A stretch of 64,000 nucleotides of DNA from Mytilus californianus (taxonomy: Eukaryota; Mollusca; Bivalvia; Mytilida; Mytilidae): positions 47,784,884 to 47,848,883 of the forward strand of contig NW_026262712.1 in the NCBI RefSeq assembly GCF_021869535.1, given 5' to 3'. Positions within the stretch are counted from its first letter, which is position 1. Every line of letters begins with the position of its first letter. The notes beneath the pieces are model-generated. The model was not told the origin of the DNA. It worked only from the letters and a program-made list of their open reading frames with translations, and searched no databases. A program made the translations under genes and the position numbers. Below, in pieces: positions 22,801 to 34,419 of this stretch.

Positions 22801-24397
22801 ATAATGACGAGATGAATGATTTTTTCTATATCTGTTTGATTTCATGTAATAAATTGAAAAAGTATATACATGTAAGAAGACGTGGTAAGATTGCTTATGT
22901 GACAGCTTTCCACCAGATACCAAATGACATAAAAGTTAACAATATAGTTCATCGTTTTACCTGTGTAAGAATGATTTTGTGGGAGAGGATGAGTCAAAGA
23001 AATGGTTATATGTTCCTTGTGTCTCTTTTGTTTCACGTTTCAATGTTGATATTATTTTTTTTTTTTAATAAGTGAACCACATGCTTATCACATGTGTAAC
23101 CCATCTCCACTAAAGATCACATTCAAAGTTACATGAATACGGATTCAAATGAGTTTGAATAATGGATTTTGTGTATCAGACTATTTCTCTTAGGATTAAT
23201 TAACACTATCTTGCTTCCACTTCAACATTTTCTTTCATAATGGTTAATCCATTGCACTTATACTGTGCGGTTGTCGAAATATTCAAGAAAAGTTTAATGG
23301 TGAAGATCACTCCATACTGAAAATCTATCGGCTAATTAGAATACGGGAAGACAATAATGCAGCAGCAGTACATTTCTGAATATTTTGATAAATATAAAGG
23401 ATTTCTTTTAAAAGAAAGTCCATCTACACATGTTTTATAGACAACTTCAAGCCATTCAACATTATAGTAAACATATTAAACTTATTGAGGTATCATATGA
23501 ATTTGAGGTATTATTTGAAACTCGCATCAGTTTTACAACATCTGTGGATTAACAAATGTTTTTTTTTAAAGCAAACTTGATGAAGCATTATTGTTGAAAC
23601 TCGTGTACATTGGACGAAAAATTATTCCCTTTGAGCTTATTAATTGCAAATTTACATGACCAGCATTCACACGCTGTCAGATGTGAAATACTTTATCAGC
23701 TGATCAAGAGGAGGCAAATTTCAGATGTTAGTCTCTATAGTTGGTAAATGACAGGATGTCAGGTGTGATACAATATCAATTAAGCTGTAAAGATTTTCTG
23801 CTCATTCCAAGACAGATATCAGTTGTATTATTGCATTTATTTTTAGACATTTGTTTAAAGTTACAACGTTAACAATTGCATACTTTCAGCTATTGGGAAT
23901 ACTGCAAAAACTTGCAAAAATCAACTTTGTGTTCATTGATTAAAATGCAGTTATTACCAACAGCCTTTACAAAAAAGATATTTAAAAGCAAATTCCTCAT
24001 CAAAATCGGTTCGTGTGAGGCAAATACATTTTTTGTATAGACGTTTATTATAGTTAACCCCTGTTTTTTAGCAATAAATAGACGCCTTATCGAAATTTCG
24101 GCGCAATCATTACATTCACTCATATTGTTTAAGCTTTATCTCTTATGTTGCATTGCATTGTTTTTTCGTCTTCCATTCTCTTTAAAGTGGTGTTATGTTT
24201 TGTTAACACATCTCATACTATTATTTTGTTAACATGAATAGCGCTCATATACACAACATCATTTAAAGACTGTACCAGTTTCCTTACGACATACGCTTGT
24301 TATAAAAAAAATCGAGTTTGAAATTGCACTTAATATTTTGTAAAAACATCTACCTTAGTTTTAGGGTCGTATTTTAATCATAATAATACTATATAAA
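22801..24397. other. No gene recognised
   Basis: Collinear with 58571-60170. No exon or repeat family identified; open frames are not preserved between the copies. Confidence 0.5.
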
Positions 24398-24531
24398 TAA
24401 CACACAGCTGAGAGCGTGATAGAGCAGATTGTTATCCCGAGAAAAACATTGTCAACTGAGGCGAAGCCAAGGTTGACAATGTCTTTTCGAGGGGTAACAA
24501 TCTGCTCTATCACCCTCTCAGATATGTGTTA
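24398..24531. repeat. 134 bp fold-back element, copy A
   Basis: Arms of about 60 bases pair almost throughout: TGATAGAGCAGATTGTTA on the left with TAACAATCTGCTCTATCA on the right, meeting at a loop around GAGGCGAAGCC. It ends TAACACA...TGTGTTA. A compact palindromic MITE or fold-back of a type I associate with mussel genomes; no coding. Confidence 0.9.
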
Positions 24532-24624
24532 TTTAATTTATCATACTGAATGTTATGTTATTACTGTCGATTTAATTTAAAATTCAAAGTAATAAACTAT
24601 GACGTCTTGTACATAACAACCATC

Positions 24625-24770
24625 CGTATTCAATAAAGCGCACACTTGATCAAGCGTCTCCGTGAAAGGTAATAGAGTATTTGCCATAGGATAGAGTCGT
24701 ATTTAATAAAGCGCACACTTGATCAAGCGTCTCCGTGAAGGGTAATAGAGTATTTACCATAGAATAGAGT
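24625..24770. repeat. Two direct repeats of 73 bp, copy A
   Basis: Units start at CGTATTCAATAAAGCGCACA (24625) and CGTATTTAATAAAGCGCACA (24698), a 73-base period with a few differences. Present in copy B, so older than the duplication. Confidence 0.95.
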
Positions 24771-25089
24771 AAATTGTCTCCCTTGTATTAACCAATCAAA
24801 ATCTGGCATTTTGACATGAAGTATAATAAAATGAATTGATCTTCACATTTAGATGTGAACTAGATAATAGTTGTATTATGTTTTGATCTGTCAAATATTT
24901 TTGGCCGCGAGCATCATTGAAAAGACATATTTTGTCAAAATGCGCATATTGTGCAGTTAAATTGGTACCGATTATGTTATACCATAAACACTTTTATAGT
25001 TATAATTATAGTGTACGGTTTTTTTTAGCAAGAACAAGGATAAAGAAATTTTCCTCTCACATTGATTAAGTGAATTATGACACTTTAAT

Positions 25090-25586
25090 GCTGCAAGGAT
25101 CTCATATGTATTATGTCGTGGTTTGATTTGTCATGTTCATTGGGTTGGTATTTACTGTAATATGTTTTTTGCATTACAGGAAATCCTTGTTCGACGCATC
25201 TGGTCACATGACGCATGGTGTTATGTGATTTCACTTATTTAAATGATTTTGAAAAAGCCAAATCATTAACAAAATTGAAGAGCATCGGAACCTAATCTTC
25301 CAGATTTCGACTCGGTTGTTTTTGGTTTACACGAAAAGGCTGCAAGGATCTCATATGTATTATGTCGTGGTTTGATTTGTCATGTTCATTGGGTTGGCAT
25401 TTGCTGTAATATGTTTTTTGCATTACAGGAAATCCTTGTTCGACGCATCTGGTCACATGACGCATGGTGTTATGTGATTTCACTTATTTAAATGATTTTG
25501 AAAAAGCCAAATCATTAACAAAATTGAAGAGCATCGGAAACTAAATCTTCCAGATTTCGACTCGGTTGTTTTTGGTTTACACGATT
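25090..25586. repeat. 249 bp tandem duplication, copy A only
   Basis: Units begin GCTGCAAGGATCTCATATGT at 25090 and 25339, with only a few differences. Copy B has a single unit (about 60863-61108). Each unit contains CTGGTCACATGACGCATGG. Confidence 0.95.
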
Positions 25587-26129
25587 GCACAGTCATCGTA
25601 TTTAAATTATCAAAATATTATTATAAATTCAGTAAATACAACAATTATAGGCAACATGGCATGAATAATTTTGGTAAGCTTCACAAGTGGATTATGATCA
25701 CATGACCTTAGTTAATACAATAAATCATGGCAATACATGCGTAAATAGTTTATTAAAGTCAACGATTTTTAATAGCCTTTGAATAGATATTCACTAACAT
25801 ACACTTTTCGTTGCATGTTCGAAGCACTCAGTTGTGTGATTATACAAGTCAATTCTACGTGATATTGATGACCTTCGTTTCCTCGGAATGTTAATCAAGC
25901 AACACCTAGCTAAATAACAATCTGTAAATTTGATTTTTTTCCCTAACATCGATCTTGACATTTTATTTTTGAAAATGTTTTAGAAAATCACACTTTAAAT
26001 AAACAATTATCTTCAAAAATTAAAAAAAAAACCCATTGAGCATAAACATTATGAAGGGATATATGTAAACCTAAGTTTTTGTTATATCGACATAACGTGT
26101 ATGTTCATGTTAATTAATTTAAAATCGAA

Positions 26130-26470
26130 TGTCCGCACAACACAATGTATTCTTACGAGTGTTACATAATTATGTTCCCACACTAACACCCATTTTTACG
26201 AATGTTATTCCCACACTCTCAACCCACCCATTCAACACACATATCCACACATACACACTCAATCACACCACTACAAAAACACCATCACCACACACACCTC
26301 CGCCAATCTTTATGTTTCCATATAAAAAATATCAAAGGTACAATGCTGATAATTGTGTACGCCAGACACACGTTTCGTCTGCAAAAGATCAAGATACGGT
26401 TCATGGCTAAATACTGTCCGAACAATTCTACTAACAACAGATTAGATAATTATTGTCTTAAAACACGAAA
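26130..26470 (-). repeat. CA-rich stretch plus family-2 fragment, copy A
   Basis: Interrupted CA/CACC sequence (26205-26305) followed by ACGCCAGACACACGTTTCGT near 26360, the reverse complement of the family-2 core GACGAAACGCGCGTCTGGCG. Open frames here come from the CA repeat. Confidence 0.65.
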
Positions 26471-26859
26471 CTAATTTTACACTGTTTGGTTATTGTTTTT
26501 CTAAAGACGTATCAAGTTGATTAAAATTAGAAAAAAAAAAGAACCAGTTGAAGATACCAGAATAATAAGTTAGTACACTAGCCGCGCTATTAGTCTACAT
26601 GTACATTAATTGCTCTCAAATCGAAACAGATGGAATGCCGAATCAATTACGAAAATTAAAAGCATTGAAAACAAAAAACTACGTAAAAAATTCAAATTTT
26701 CATTATCAATTTGGGTTTTTCGAATGATGTTTACAAAATTGTTGCATCAATGATTTATATTACAAATAAAGGAACGTTAAGTACTAGTACTGGGCTGTTG
26801 GTACTCTCTGAGATCAGCAGTGGCATCGGTTCAGTGGTTGCACAGACACGTCACAGATT

Positions 26860-26905
26860 CCAAACTAATGATTTAATAATCCAGACGCACGTTTCTAGTC
26901 TATAA
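26860..26905 (-). repeat. Second family-2 fragment, copy A
   Basis: AATCCAGACGCACGTTTCTAG resembles the reversed family-2 core; copy B equivalent at about 62380-62405. Confidence 0.4.
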
Positions 26906-26944
26906 GCCAATGTAAGAATAAAGTCAGTTCTGGATCACCTTATA

Positions 26945-27160
26945 AAAATAAGAGGCTTTGGTATGATTGCTGATGAGACAAGTATATCCAAGAGAAACCA
27001 AATGGGGTAAAATCTAGCATTTATAGCTCACAATAAGGCCTTCAATAATTAGCGAAACCCCTACTGCGTAGTAAGCTATTGAAAACTCCAACTCAAAAAA
27101 GTTAAAACAATTCAAACGGGAAAAGTAGCGTACTGGTCTATTCACCAAACAAGAAACTAT
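26945..27160 (-). repeat. Family-1 repeat, minus orientation, copy A
   Basis: Runs AATAAGAGGCTTTGGTATGA ... AAGGCCTTCAATAATTAGCG ... AATTCAAACGGGAAAAGTAG, the reversed head-to-tail order of the family. Counterpart 62445-62650. Confidence 0.7.
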
Positions 27161-27540
27161 AAAGAATTATGATATCCAGCAACAAACAACATTTACTGAA
27201 TTAAAGGCTCCTGCCTTTGCACAGGCGTGTGCAGGATATGGCGGAATCTAACATGTTTGCGGGTGCCCATCCTTCTTCTAATATACACCGTAATATAATG
27301 GCCAACAAAAGAACACACCATAAAATAAGTTGAAAAAGACTTTACTCATCGGATTGACAACTGGCCCACAAACAAACTTACAACAAGCTTCTGAATTAAA
27401 AGTACAGATCTTAGAGTACTCGCAGTTAACGAAAGCTATATCAATAACAATAAGAATTAATACAAATAATTTAAAAAATCGTGTATATAACACTAGAATA
27501 TAAATACCTACACATCCAGTTGATGTGACGTAAGTCAGAG

Positions 27541-27780
27541 AAAAAATATGATCTTGTGCACTGCAAAAATAAAGGTATCAGGGGTTTAGAGTTTTTTTTA
27601 GTCTATTGCAAATTTAGCAAGATAATAAGAAGATACTTAAAAGCAATGAAAACCATATATAAAAAATATGATCTTGTGCACTGCAAAAATAAAGGTATCA
27701 GGGGTTTAGAGTTTTTTTTAGTCTATTGCAAATTTAGCAAGATAATAAGAAGATACTTAAAAGCAATGAAAACCAAAAAT
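27541..27780. repeat. 120 bp tandem duplication, copy A only
   Basis: 27541-27660 and 27661-27780 are identical apart from bases in the last six positions. Copy B has one unit (about 63043-63155). The near-zero divergence makes this younger than the large duplication. Confidence 0.97.
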
Positions 27781-28524
27781 TACAGCACAGAGACCCAAAA
27801 TAAGGTGTTATTTGGTAAAGAGTCTCATTCAGTGATATTTGAATCGAAAATAAGTATTACATATGAAACGTGGAAGGGACATTTTGACTTTACAACAATT
27901 TACGAAACACCACAAATAAACTTGATTTTTAAGCAATATAAAAGTCAAACTTGTGTTAGCTTATTCTTATATTTTTATTCATATAAGTATGACAAGGGTT
28001 TTGAACATGGAGTAAGATTATTGATATATAAGTCTGATTATTATTCTAAAATGTCATTTTATAGATTTACACTTATCCTTCAGTTGTATTTCATGTTCTA
28101 GCCATTGATTATGCTTGTGGGGTTAAGAAGCTATAATGATACCATTGTCGTTGAAATTAATCTGTCGTATACCAATAATATTATACTCTGATTAGAATTG
28201 TATTACATAAAAACAGATACTAGTATCGACTTTTTATGTATCAATATTCGTCTATGTTTTTGATTTTAGATAAATCATTTTATCTCTTAAGAAGTAATTA
28301 GAACAACTCGTCCCTTATATAACATATTAAATTCAGATGTAAAACCCTTTGACTGTATATAACATAACAAACTAATATGTTAAGAATAGAACAAAATCAT
28401 TGTTTCACATCTTATTTGAATAATAAAACTCTGATAGAAAACATATAATGACGATAATAGATAAACTAATACTGAATGATCCAAGTATCCAAATGTGTTC
28501 TTTAAGCAAAACTAAATTGTTTGA

Positions 28525-28551
28525 AACACACACACACACATATATACACAA

Positions 28552-28586
<35 letters not shown>
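28525..28586. repeat. CA and GA microsatellite, copy A
   Basis: CA run 28525-28540 and GA run 28555-28586; close to the right limit of matching with copy B. Confidence 0.95.
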
Positions 28587-28588
<2 letters not shown>

Positions 28589-28739
28589 GTCAGAAAAAGA
28601 AGGATAGTCATTATTATTATTATTATATTACTGATTGTTTTGCCTCGTTTCGAAATATTAGAAAAAACAGTCATGACCTAGATTACATCATTATAGAAAC
28701 AACAAAACCAAGAGTCTTGGTGCACATGTTCTAATTTCA

Positions 28740-29200
28740 AACGTTTGGAGTCCCACAACACTGGAACGACAAATCTGACAATTTGTAAATGTTGTGTACC
28801 GATCTTTTGAGGTAAGCCATTTGCAACATAATTTTACAGTTTATTCTTATTTTGTGCTGTCCCAGATTATAGGCAGGGTTTAGCGACCAAAAACATGTTT
28901 ATCCTAGCCACTTTCTGCAGATGAGCCTGTCTCAAGTCAGGAAACTGTACTTGCTTGATTTTCGTTGTTTAATACATGTATCTGTCATTTTTGTTTTAAA
29001 TTAGACCTAAAGTTTTCTCGTTTTATCGTTTGAATTCTTTCACATTTTTCATGTCAGTGCTTTTAAAGACTATTATAAGGTATGGATTTTTCTCATTGTT
29101 GAAGGTCGTATTGGGGGCCTATAATTGTGTACATCCACCTCATTCGAAATCAGGTGGATTGTTGTCTCAATGACAATCATACAATATTTGATTATTTTTA
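28740..29200 (+). repeat. Full-length family-1 repeat in the spacer
   Basis: Head TGTGCTGTCCCAGATTATAG, middle CTGTCTCAAGTCAGGAAACT, tail TTGTTGAAGGTCGTATTGGG and TTGTCTCAATGACAATCATA. It is the clearest full-length example (about 460 bp) and lies just beyond the right limit of copy A. Confidence 0.7.
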
Positions 29201-29579
29201 AACATTAATAAACCGACCTTTTTTATTTTTTTACATTATCGTCTGATTAATTTTACTATGATATCAGTTTTGATTTATTTATGAGGTTTAATAGTTTATG
29301 TTAATGTTGTTAATATCAATTATACAGCTTGATTTTTTATTAAAAATATGATACTGAAGAAGAATAATAATTTAATCCTTCATTATTCAGATTTGTTCTC
29401 AAGCTTCTTTATTATTTGATCAACTCTTCAAAATTTTGATCAGGTTTTGGATTTTCAAAAATTAAGGTTTTGACCTCGAACATCACTGACAAGACATTAA
29501 ATATAAAAATGCGAAAAATGTCGAATTTTTTAGCTATTCTAGTATTTATATCATGGTGTTAAATCAAAAAATTGAAAAC

Positions 29580-29790
29580 AACACGTTTAATAATTGTATG
29601 CGTCCGAAGCGCTATTCTGGATTTACCTTCATCAGGAACGCTCAAAGCCAAATATTTGAAATCCGAGGGATGTTTAAGTACCGAAACAATTGAAGAGCTG
29701 TATGACAAAAATACCTAAAACAAATAGCCAAATCCATCTAAGGTCAACTTTGCCTGAGGGAGTTGAAACCTTAGTTTCTGTATAATTTCA
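29580..29790 (-). repeat. Family-2 repeat in the spacer
   Basis: GCGTCCGAAGCGCTATTCTGG, TTCATCAGGAACGCTCAAAG and a final CCTGAGGGAGTTGAAACCTTAG; a subfamily of the repeat at 34080-34345 in reverse orientation. Confidence 0.55.
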
Positions 29791-30490
29791 AAATTACAAT
29801 TACAATTCATTATGTTCACAATACAACTATGCGCGTTTAAACTATTTAGTGATCTACTGTCATGACCTCACCGAGGAAGATATTCTCAGAATTAAACAAA
29901 TATTTAAAATATTTGAATATCTTTTTAAACCCTTCAAGCAATACTGAGTACCTTCCAAATTCCCCTTTTACACCTGTATGTGTAGGTCTCTTGACTAATC
30001 GTAAAGAAAAATATTATATAAAAAGAAAATAAACTGTCTCCAATGAAAATTATTACACTTACTATAAGAAAAAATATTTATCAAAGAAAGTTAAAAAAAA
30101 ATCAGATTTATTGTAAAGTTCAACTAAGCATTTGCTAATACGCATATTTTAATGAAAGATTAGGAAATTTTTGATACACTTAGGTTTATACATTCTCAGG
30201 CTAAGTTGACTGTTGAATAATTTGGCTCGTCAATGGAGATCCCCTTTTCATTTCTGCGTCCTATGCACCTTGGCTGTCGAATGTCTAGGTTTGACTGTTC
30301 CAAATGAAGATAAATCAACAAAAGCATTTCGGAAGCACAATATGTATTAAGTGCTATTTTCAAATAATATAGAGAGCACGTGTGCATTGAAAACGATTAT
30401 TAATTATAATATACGTTATGATGTTCATAGAAAAAGAAACACGGGTGTATCGGTTTCTCAAGAAAATAAATTGTTGAAAATAATTTAAGA
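29791..30490. other. No gene recognised
   Basis: AT-rich single-copy sequence with no feature I can name. Confidence 0.5.
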
Positions 30491-30499
30491 CAGTCAAGA

Positions 30500-32735
30500 A
30501 TTGATTTTCATTTAATTTTTTCTAAGTTTGAAACCATTTGTTAAACATTTATCTTAATGACTCCAGTTTCAGTGACCATAGTTTTATGTCAATAATTTCA
30601 GATTTTAGAACTGTAGAGACTGGACCTGGTTTGTGATTTTAAATAATCAATTACTACATGTAGATGACGAAGTTTTTGTAGAAACATTAAGAAAATAATC
30701 CATTAAGAGGTGTACTCTAATTTTTCTTTTTCTTGTCCTAACACTTGGTATGATAGTTTAAAATATCGTTTTAAACGGTTCGCCCAGATGTATGTTAGGA
30801 TAAACAAAATGAGAAAATTAAAGATTATTATAGAATTCAAAAAAAATTACAAGAAGTGTCAGCTAAGGAAGCTAATGTTGTTTGTATTGATATGAATCAG
30901 TATGAAGATTTATATTCTAAATTAGAGATTGAGAAAATTAAATGTCAAGGCGCCATATTGAGACCAAAGGCCTTTTGGTCGGGAGATGGTGATAAAAATA
31001 TTGCTTATTTCTTACAAGTAGCAAAACAGAGGCAACAATCAAAAATTATTTCTGAATTAAAAGACAATGAAGGAAAAGTTTTTCGTGATACTGGTGAAAT
31101 TTTTGATATCACTTTTAATTTCTATTCAAATCTTTATTCTTGTGTCTACTGATATCAAAATAATGGCACACACTTACAGTGCAGACTTTTCCTTCTAATT
31201 ACTATTTACAAATTAAGACAATATGTATTGATTTTTTTATGGAATTTTAAAACTCACCATGTGGCTTATGAAACAATTATTTTTAGAAAAAATCTAAACC
31301 ATAAGTTGGTTTACATTTTCCAAACATAATGCTTAAAACGTTCGCCTCTAGGATAAAATGTCTTAGTAGACTATTGAACTTGGATTATTCTGCTCTGTGG
31401 AAAAATATTTGTACATACGTCTTTTAGAAAACATGAAAGAACTTTTTTTTGCGATTTGAAACAGTCTTCTTATTCAAAACTTCCTTTTTTTCGTTCGATA
31501 AATTTTGCTTGCATGGAGCAAAATGAAACCTGATGTTGCCTTTGAAGCTAATGAAAACAAGAATTACGAGATACCATTATTTTTTAACTGAAGTATAAAA
31601 AGAGAAGGTAAATAATTACATTATAAACCTTGCATTTTGGCAGGAATACCACAAGTTAAACATTTAACATATGAAGTAATTCCTGGTTTCCTGAAATTTA
31701 TTCCAAACCATGCAGTTTTATCTGAGAAATATCCTGTCTGATTAATTGAAATTTAAAAAAAATTTCTTGTCAGTTTGCCTCCTGAATGGGTTCCTGTTAT
31801 CTATGAAAATGTCAATCCAGTTGCAAAGAATTTTAAAAGAACTGCATATTGTTTTTCTTTTTCTGTTGAAGATAAACAAGTTCCTATGCCACAAAGTACT
31901 CGAACATTTATGATCTCTTAATTAAACTTGTTGAAAAATTTTGTGTATCTTTTTGGATTGAAAAGTATCCAGAATTAGAACTCTCAAAGCGTTATTTTTT
32001 TTTTTTTTTTTTGTTTCAAATTTACATATCCTGCCTTGGGAAAGCAAAGAACTGAATGTATAAGTAATTCACAGAACTTTGTTTACTAAAGTTAAACTTT
32101 TGAAATGTAACATGTCTGATAATGACACTTGTCAGATGTGTTTACAATGATACCTAGAGAAGATTTGGAACATATGTTTATTAATTGTGGCAACCTGTCA
32201 AAATTCACTGATTTTCTGAAAGATTTTTTAATTAATTTTATGTGCAACGTTGATGATACCTTTGTAAACACGCTTGATTTTGACCAAACGATGCTAATAG
32301 GGTTTTTGAAGAAAAGTAACGGTTTTAATTTTATTTCGCAAATTTTGTAATGAGTTTAGCAAGACTAAGTATCTATAAAAGAAGAAATTTCGTATTGTTG
32401 GATCATCAAGCTAAACTCAGTTAAGCAGACTATTTTAAAACATAATTAGAAAAATATATCTCTCATTTGTTTATCTTTGAAATCTGATAAAAGAACATTT
32501 ATTATTAGAAAAATATTTTATATTGGGTACTCCTGTTATTAAAGTAACAGATAGCCATGCGGAAATATTGTATTAATTCTAAACTATACTTGTTGATATT
32601 TCATAGAATTAACATATTTAAACTTTTGTTGAATTGCTTTTGATATTGTTTTAATTGACTATATGTAACTGTTTGCTTGTGACACCAGGTACTGTCTGGT
32701 GAATTTTTATTGTACCTATTTGAATAAAATTTTAC
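30500..32735 (+). mobile_element. LINE relic with RT core deleted
   Basis: A decayed LINE ORF2 of L1-like layout. In order: the C-terminal end of the endonuclease with its SDH box at 30571-30579 and GPGLW; a linker in changing frames; an open stretch 30856-31152 containing FWSGDGDKNIAYF, the segment that normally precedes the RT; then, within a few dozen bases, sequence from well beyond the RT (FLWNFKTHHVAYE near 31230). The whole RT palm with its YxDD is missing. The C-terminal half follows in pieces, including a CxxC...H...C zinc-knuckle-like region (about 32125-32200, frame 32129-32350). An AATAAA at 32723-32728 closes the element. Many stops and frameshifts; not functional. Clade is inferred, not proven. 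Confidence 0.8.
31997..32016 (+). repeat. Poly-T tract within the LINE relic
   Basis: A homopolymer interrupting the C-terminal coding region. Confidence 0.9.
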
Positions 32736-32743
32736 CAACAGAA

Positions 32744-32980
32744 AAGTAGTCGAACTACTGTATCACTAGCCTGTCAACACAAAGGTTGTGAGTTCGAATC
32801 CTGCACATGGCAGGTGCCTCCAATATTAATTTACTAGGATTGTTATTTTTTCTACCGAAGGTCGGTAGTTCTCTCTGGGCACTTCGGCTTCCTCCACCAA
32901 TAAAAACGGACCGCCACGAAACAGGACAATAGTGCTGAAAGTGGCGTTAAACACCAATCAATCAAATCAAATCAAATCAC
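32744..32980 (+). mobile_element. tRNA-derived SINE
   Basis: Polymerase III B-box sequence GGTTGTGAGTTCGAATCC at 32784-32801, with an A-box-like TAGTCGAACTA about 35-40 bases before it. The 3' part CTTCGGCTTCCTCCACCAAT and AAGTGGCGTTAAACACCAAT, ending in an AATCA/AAATC repeat tail, is the type I know from mollusc SINEs. It lies directly after the LINE 3' end (AATAAA at 32723). No clear target-site duplication. Confidence 0.85.
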
Positions 32981-33595
32981 ATTATATTCTTCCTTTCGAT
33001 GGTTTGCAGTTAGAACTGTTTAAAAAGTTAAATTCATCTTTATATCTTTTAATTGAAGGAGTCATTATCTATTTGCCTTGGTGAAAGTGCTTGATTTACG
33101 TTAACACATAAACATTTGCAGCGGTGCCAATTAGTTTATTTGATATGAACATGGTTTTTGTTTATCAATTTCAATGAGTAATCATATATAGTAAATTCGA
33201 TTTCAAATGATCTAAATCGTGACGAAGTATTAACAAATACCTTTGACGTTTTCTTTTAAAATAATATCACTTTTATTAAATAATTACAGAGTTTGACAAA
33301 TTAACCATTGAGAATTAGGCTAGCGATGGGGGAATATTCGAGCTCAATCGAACATATTCTATGAAGTTTTAGTATATATAATATGGCTCTAATATGGCCC
33401 CTGTTTCTAGATTGATTTCTAAATTATAATTGAAAGGTCATTATCACAATTTATCCCATTTACTTAGCCTTAATATGCTTGCTTTTGCATATGTGTAACG
33501 AACGGAAGTAAACAAGCCATAATTTCACACCGGGAGGATAACCCATATCAAGGACCTCTCGTGCAAAAAACCCATATCAGTGCCTCACGTGCAAG
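32981..33595. other. No gene recognised
   Basis: AT-rich. The last 60 bases hold two ACCCATATCA words and CGTGCAA repeats leading into the next gene relic. Confidence 0.5.
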
Positions 33596-33620
33596 TTACT
33601 TCCGGTATTTCCGGTATCGT
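33596..33620 (+). promoter_or_regulatory. Possible ETS-type TATA-less promoter motif
   Basis: Two TTCCGG words (ACTTCCGGTATTTCCGGTAT) sit about 50-65 bases before the ATG of the Crypton-type gene relic. CTTCCGG is a known ETS-factor site common in TATA-less promoters; function here is inference. Confidence 0.25.
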
Positions 33621-33664
33621 CTGTTTACAAATGTTCTGCAAAAAAATATCTTACAAGCAAGAGC

Positions 33665-34010
33665 ATGGCAGAGGAAGATCGGTTTATAAATGCGGGGGAA
33701 GGAGATACAACTGAGTTTATTAACTCGATGAAAAATGCTGATACCATTAGGAAAACTAAAAGTGACATTAGCCTGTTTCAAACTTGGCTTTTAACAAAAC
33801 AAAATGAAGAACGTCCGTTTTCAACTATTGACAAACTGGACCTACATCTTGCCAGATTTTTTCTATCTGTGAGGGGAAAAAAAGGGTGAAGAGTATGAAC
33901 CTGACACGGTTAAGTCCATACAATCATCATTTAATAGACATTTAAGTGAAAAATCTGATGTGAACATTTAAACTGATAAAGATTTTCAGCACTCGTTGTT
34001 ACCATAAATA
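33665..34010 (+). pseudogene. Crypton-recombinase-type N-terminal domain gene, broken
   Basis: The frame from ATG 33665 reads a start region (MAEEDRFINAGEGD), then KTKSDISLFQTWL, LDLHLARFFLSVRGKKG. This resembles the N-terminal DNA-binding part of tyrosine recombinases of Crypton origin, as kept in ZMYM, QRICH1 and KCTD1-like genes. At 33877-33886 a seven-A/three-G run shifts the frame by one; the other frame continues with the expected EEYEPDTVKSIQSSF and RHLSEKSD. A TAA at 33969-33971 then interrupts it, with TDKDFQ after. The catalytic domain is absent. The homopolymer shift could be a sequencing error, but the TAA and truncation argue for a pseudogene. Confidence 0.7.
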
Positions 34011-34079
34011 TATATGGAGGTAGTGATGCTGTTGTCGGACAATTATAGTGTATTTGTTGGATTCATAATTTAGCGTCAT

Positions 34080-34345
34080 TTTTATAAATTTCCTGTTTAC
34101 AAAAGTAAGAATTTTTCGAAATACTAAGGATTTCTTATCCCAGGTTAGATTACCTTAGCCGTATTTGGCACAACTTTTCAGAATTTTGGGTCCTCAATGC
34201 TCTTCAACATTGTACGTGTTTGACTTTATAACTATTTTGATTTGAGCGTCATTGGTGAGACTTTTGTAGACGAAACGCGCGTCTGGCGTGTTAAATTATT
34301 AGCGTGGTACCTTTGATAACTACTTTATAAAGTTTTTGACTGTTT
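34080..34345 (+). repeat. Family-2 repeat, clearest copy
   Basis: CCTTAGCCGTATTTGGCACA, TCCTCAATGCTCTTCAACAT, GACGAAACGCGCGTCTGGCG and GGTACCTTTGATAACTA. A widespread Mytilus-type repeat; fragments elsewhere in the window match parts of it. Confidence 0.75.
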
Positions 34346-34419
34346 TAGTTATTTCATTTGTTTATTTGCCTTATATAAAAACAATTGTCGGAAGTATATG
34401 ATAAAAAGATTAATACATG

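Larger units (their letters stand above)
2841..28600. repeat. Segmental duplication, copy A (about 25.8 kb)
   Basis: Collinear, same-orientation match to 38183-64000. The match starts exactly at TTGTCATGCC (2841 here, 38183 in copy B); the bases to the left are unrelated. It continues through the gene, intron repeats, fold-back element and tandem repeats to the CA/GA microsatellite at 28525-28586. Collinearity was followed by hand at about fifteen anchors. Private to this copy are a 71 bp insert (16730-16800), a roughly 790 bp insert (17500-18291), a 249 bp tandem doubling (25090-25586) and a 120 bp tandem doubling (27541-27780). The right edge lies near 28.6 kb but is blurred by low-complexity sequence. 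Confidence 0.95.

Noticed and set aside
24625-24770. CRISPR-like array
   Set aside because: Only two units, adjacent with no spacers, in eukaryotic DNA.
27556-28101. 181-codon open frame with an internal repeat
   Set aside because: The repeat is the 120 bp DNA tandem duplication. In copy B the same frame is broken by one-base indels near 63085 and 63250, so it is not conserved as protein.
28405-28674. Serine/leucine-rich minus-strand frame
   Set aside because: Translation of the GA and CA repeats.
32750-32815. Functional tRNA gene
   Set aside because: Only the A- and B-box-like parts are tRNA-like; no full cloverleaf is evident, and the SINE 3' body and repeat tail follow.
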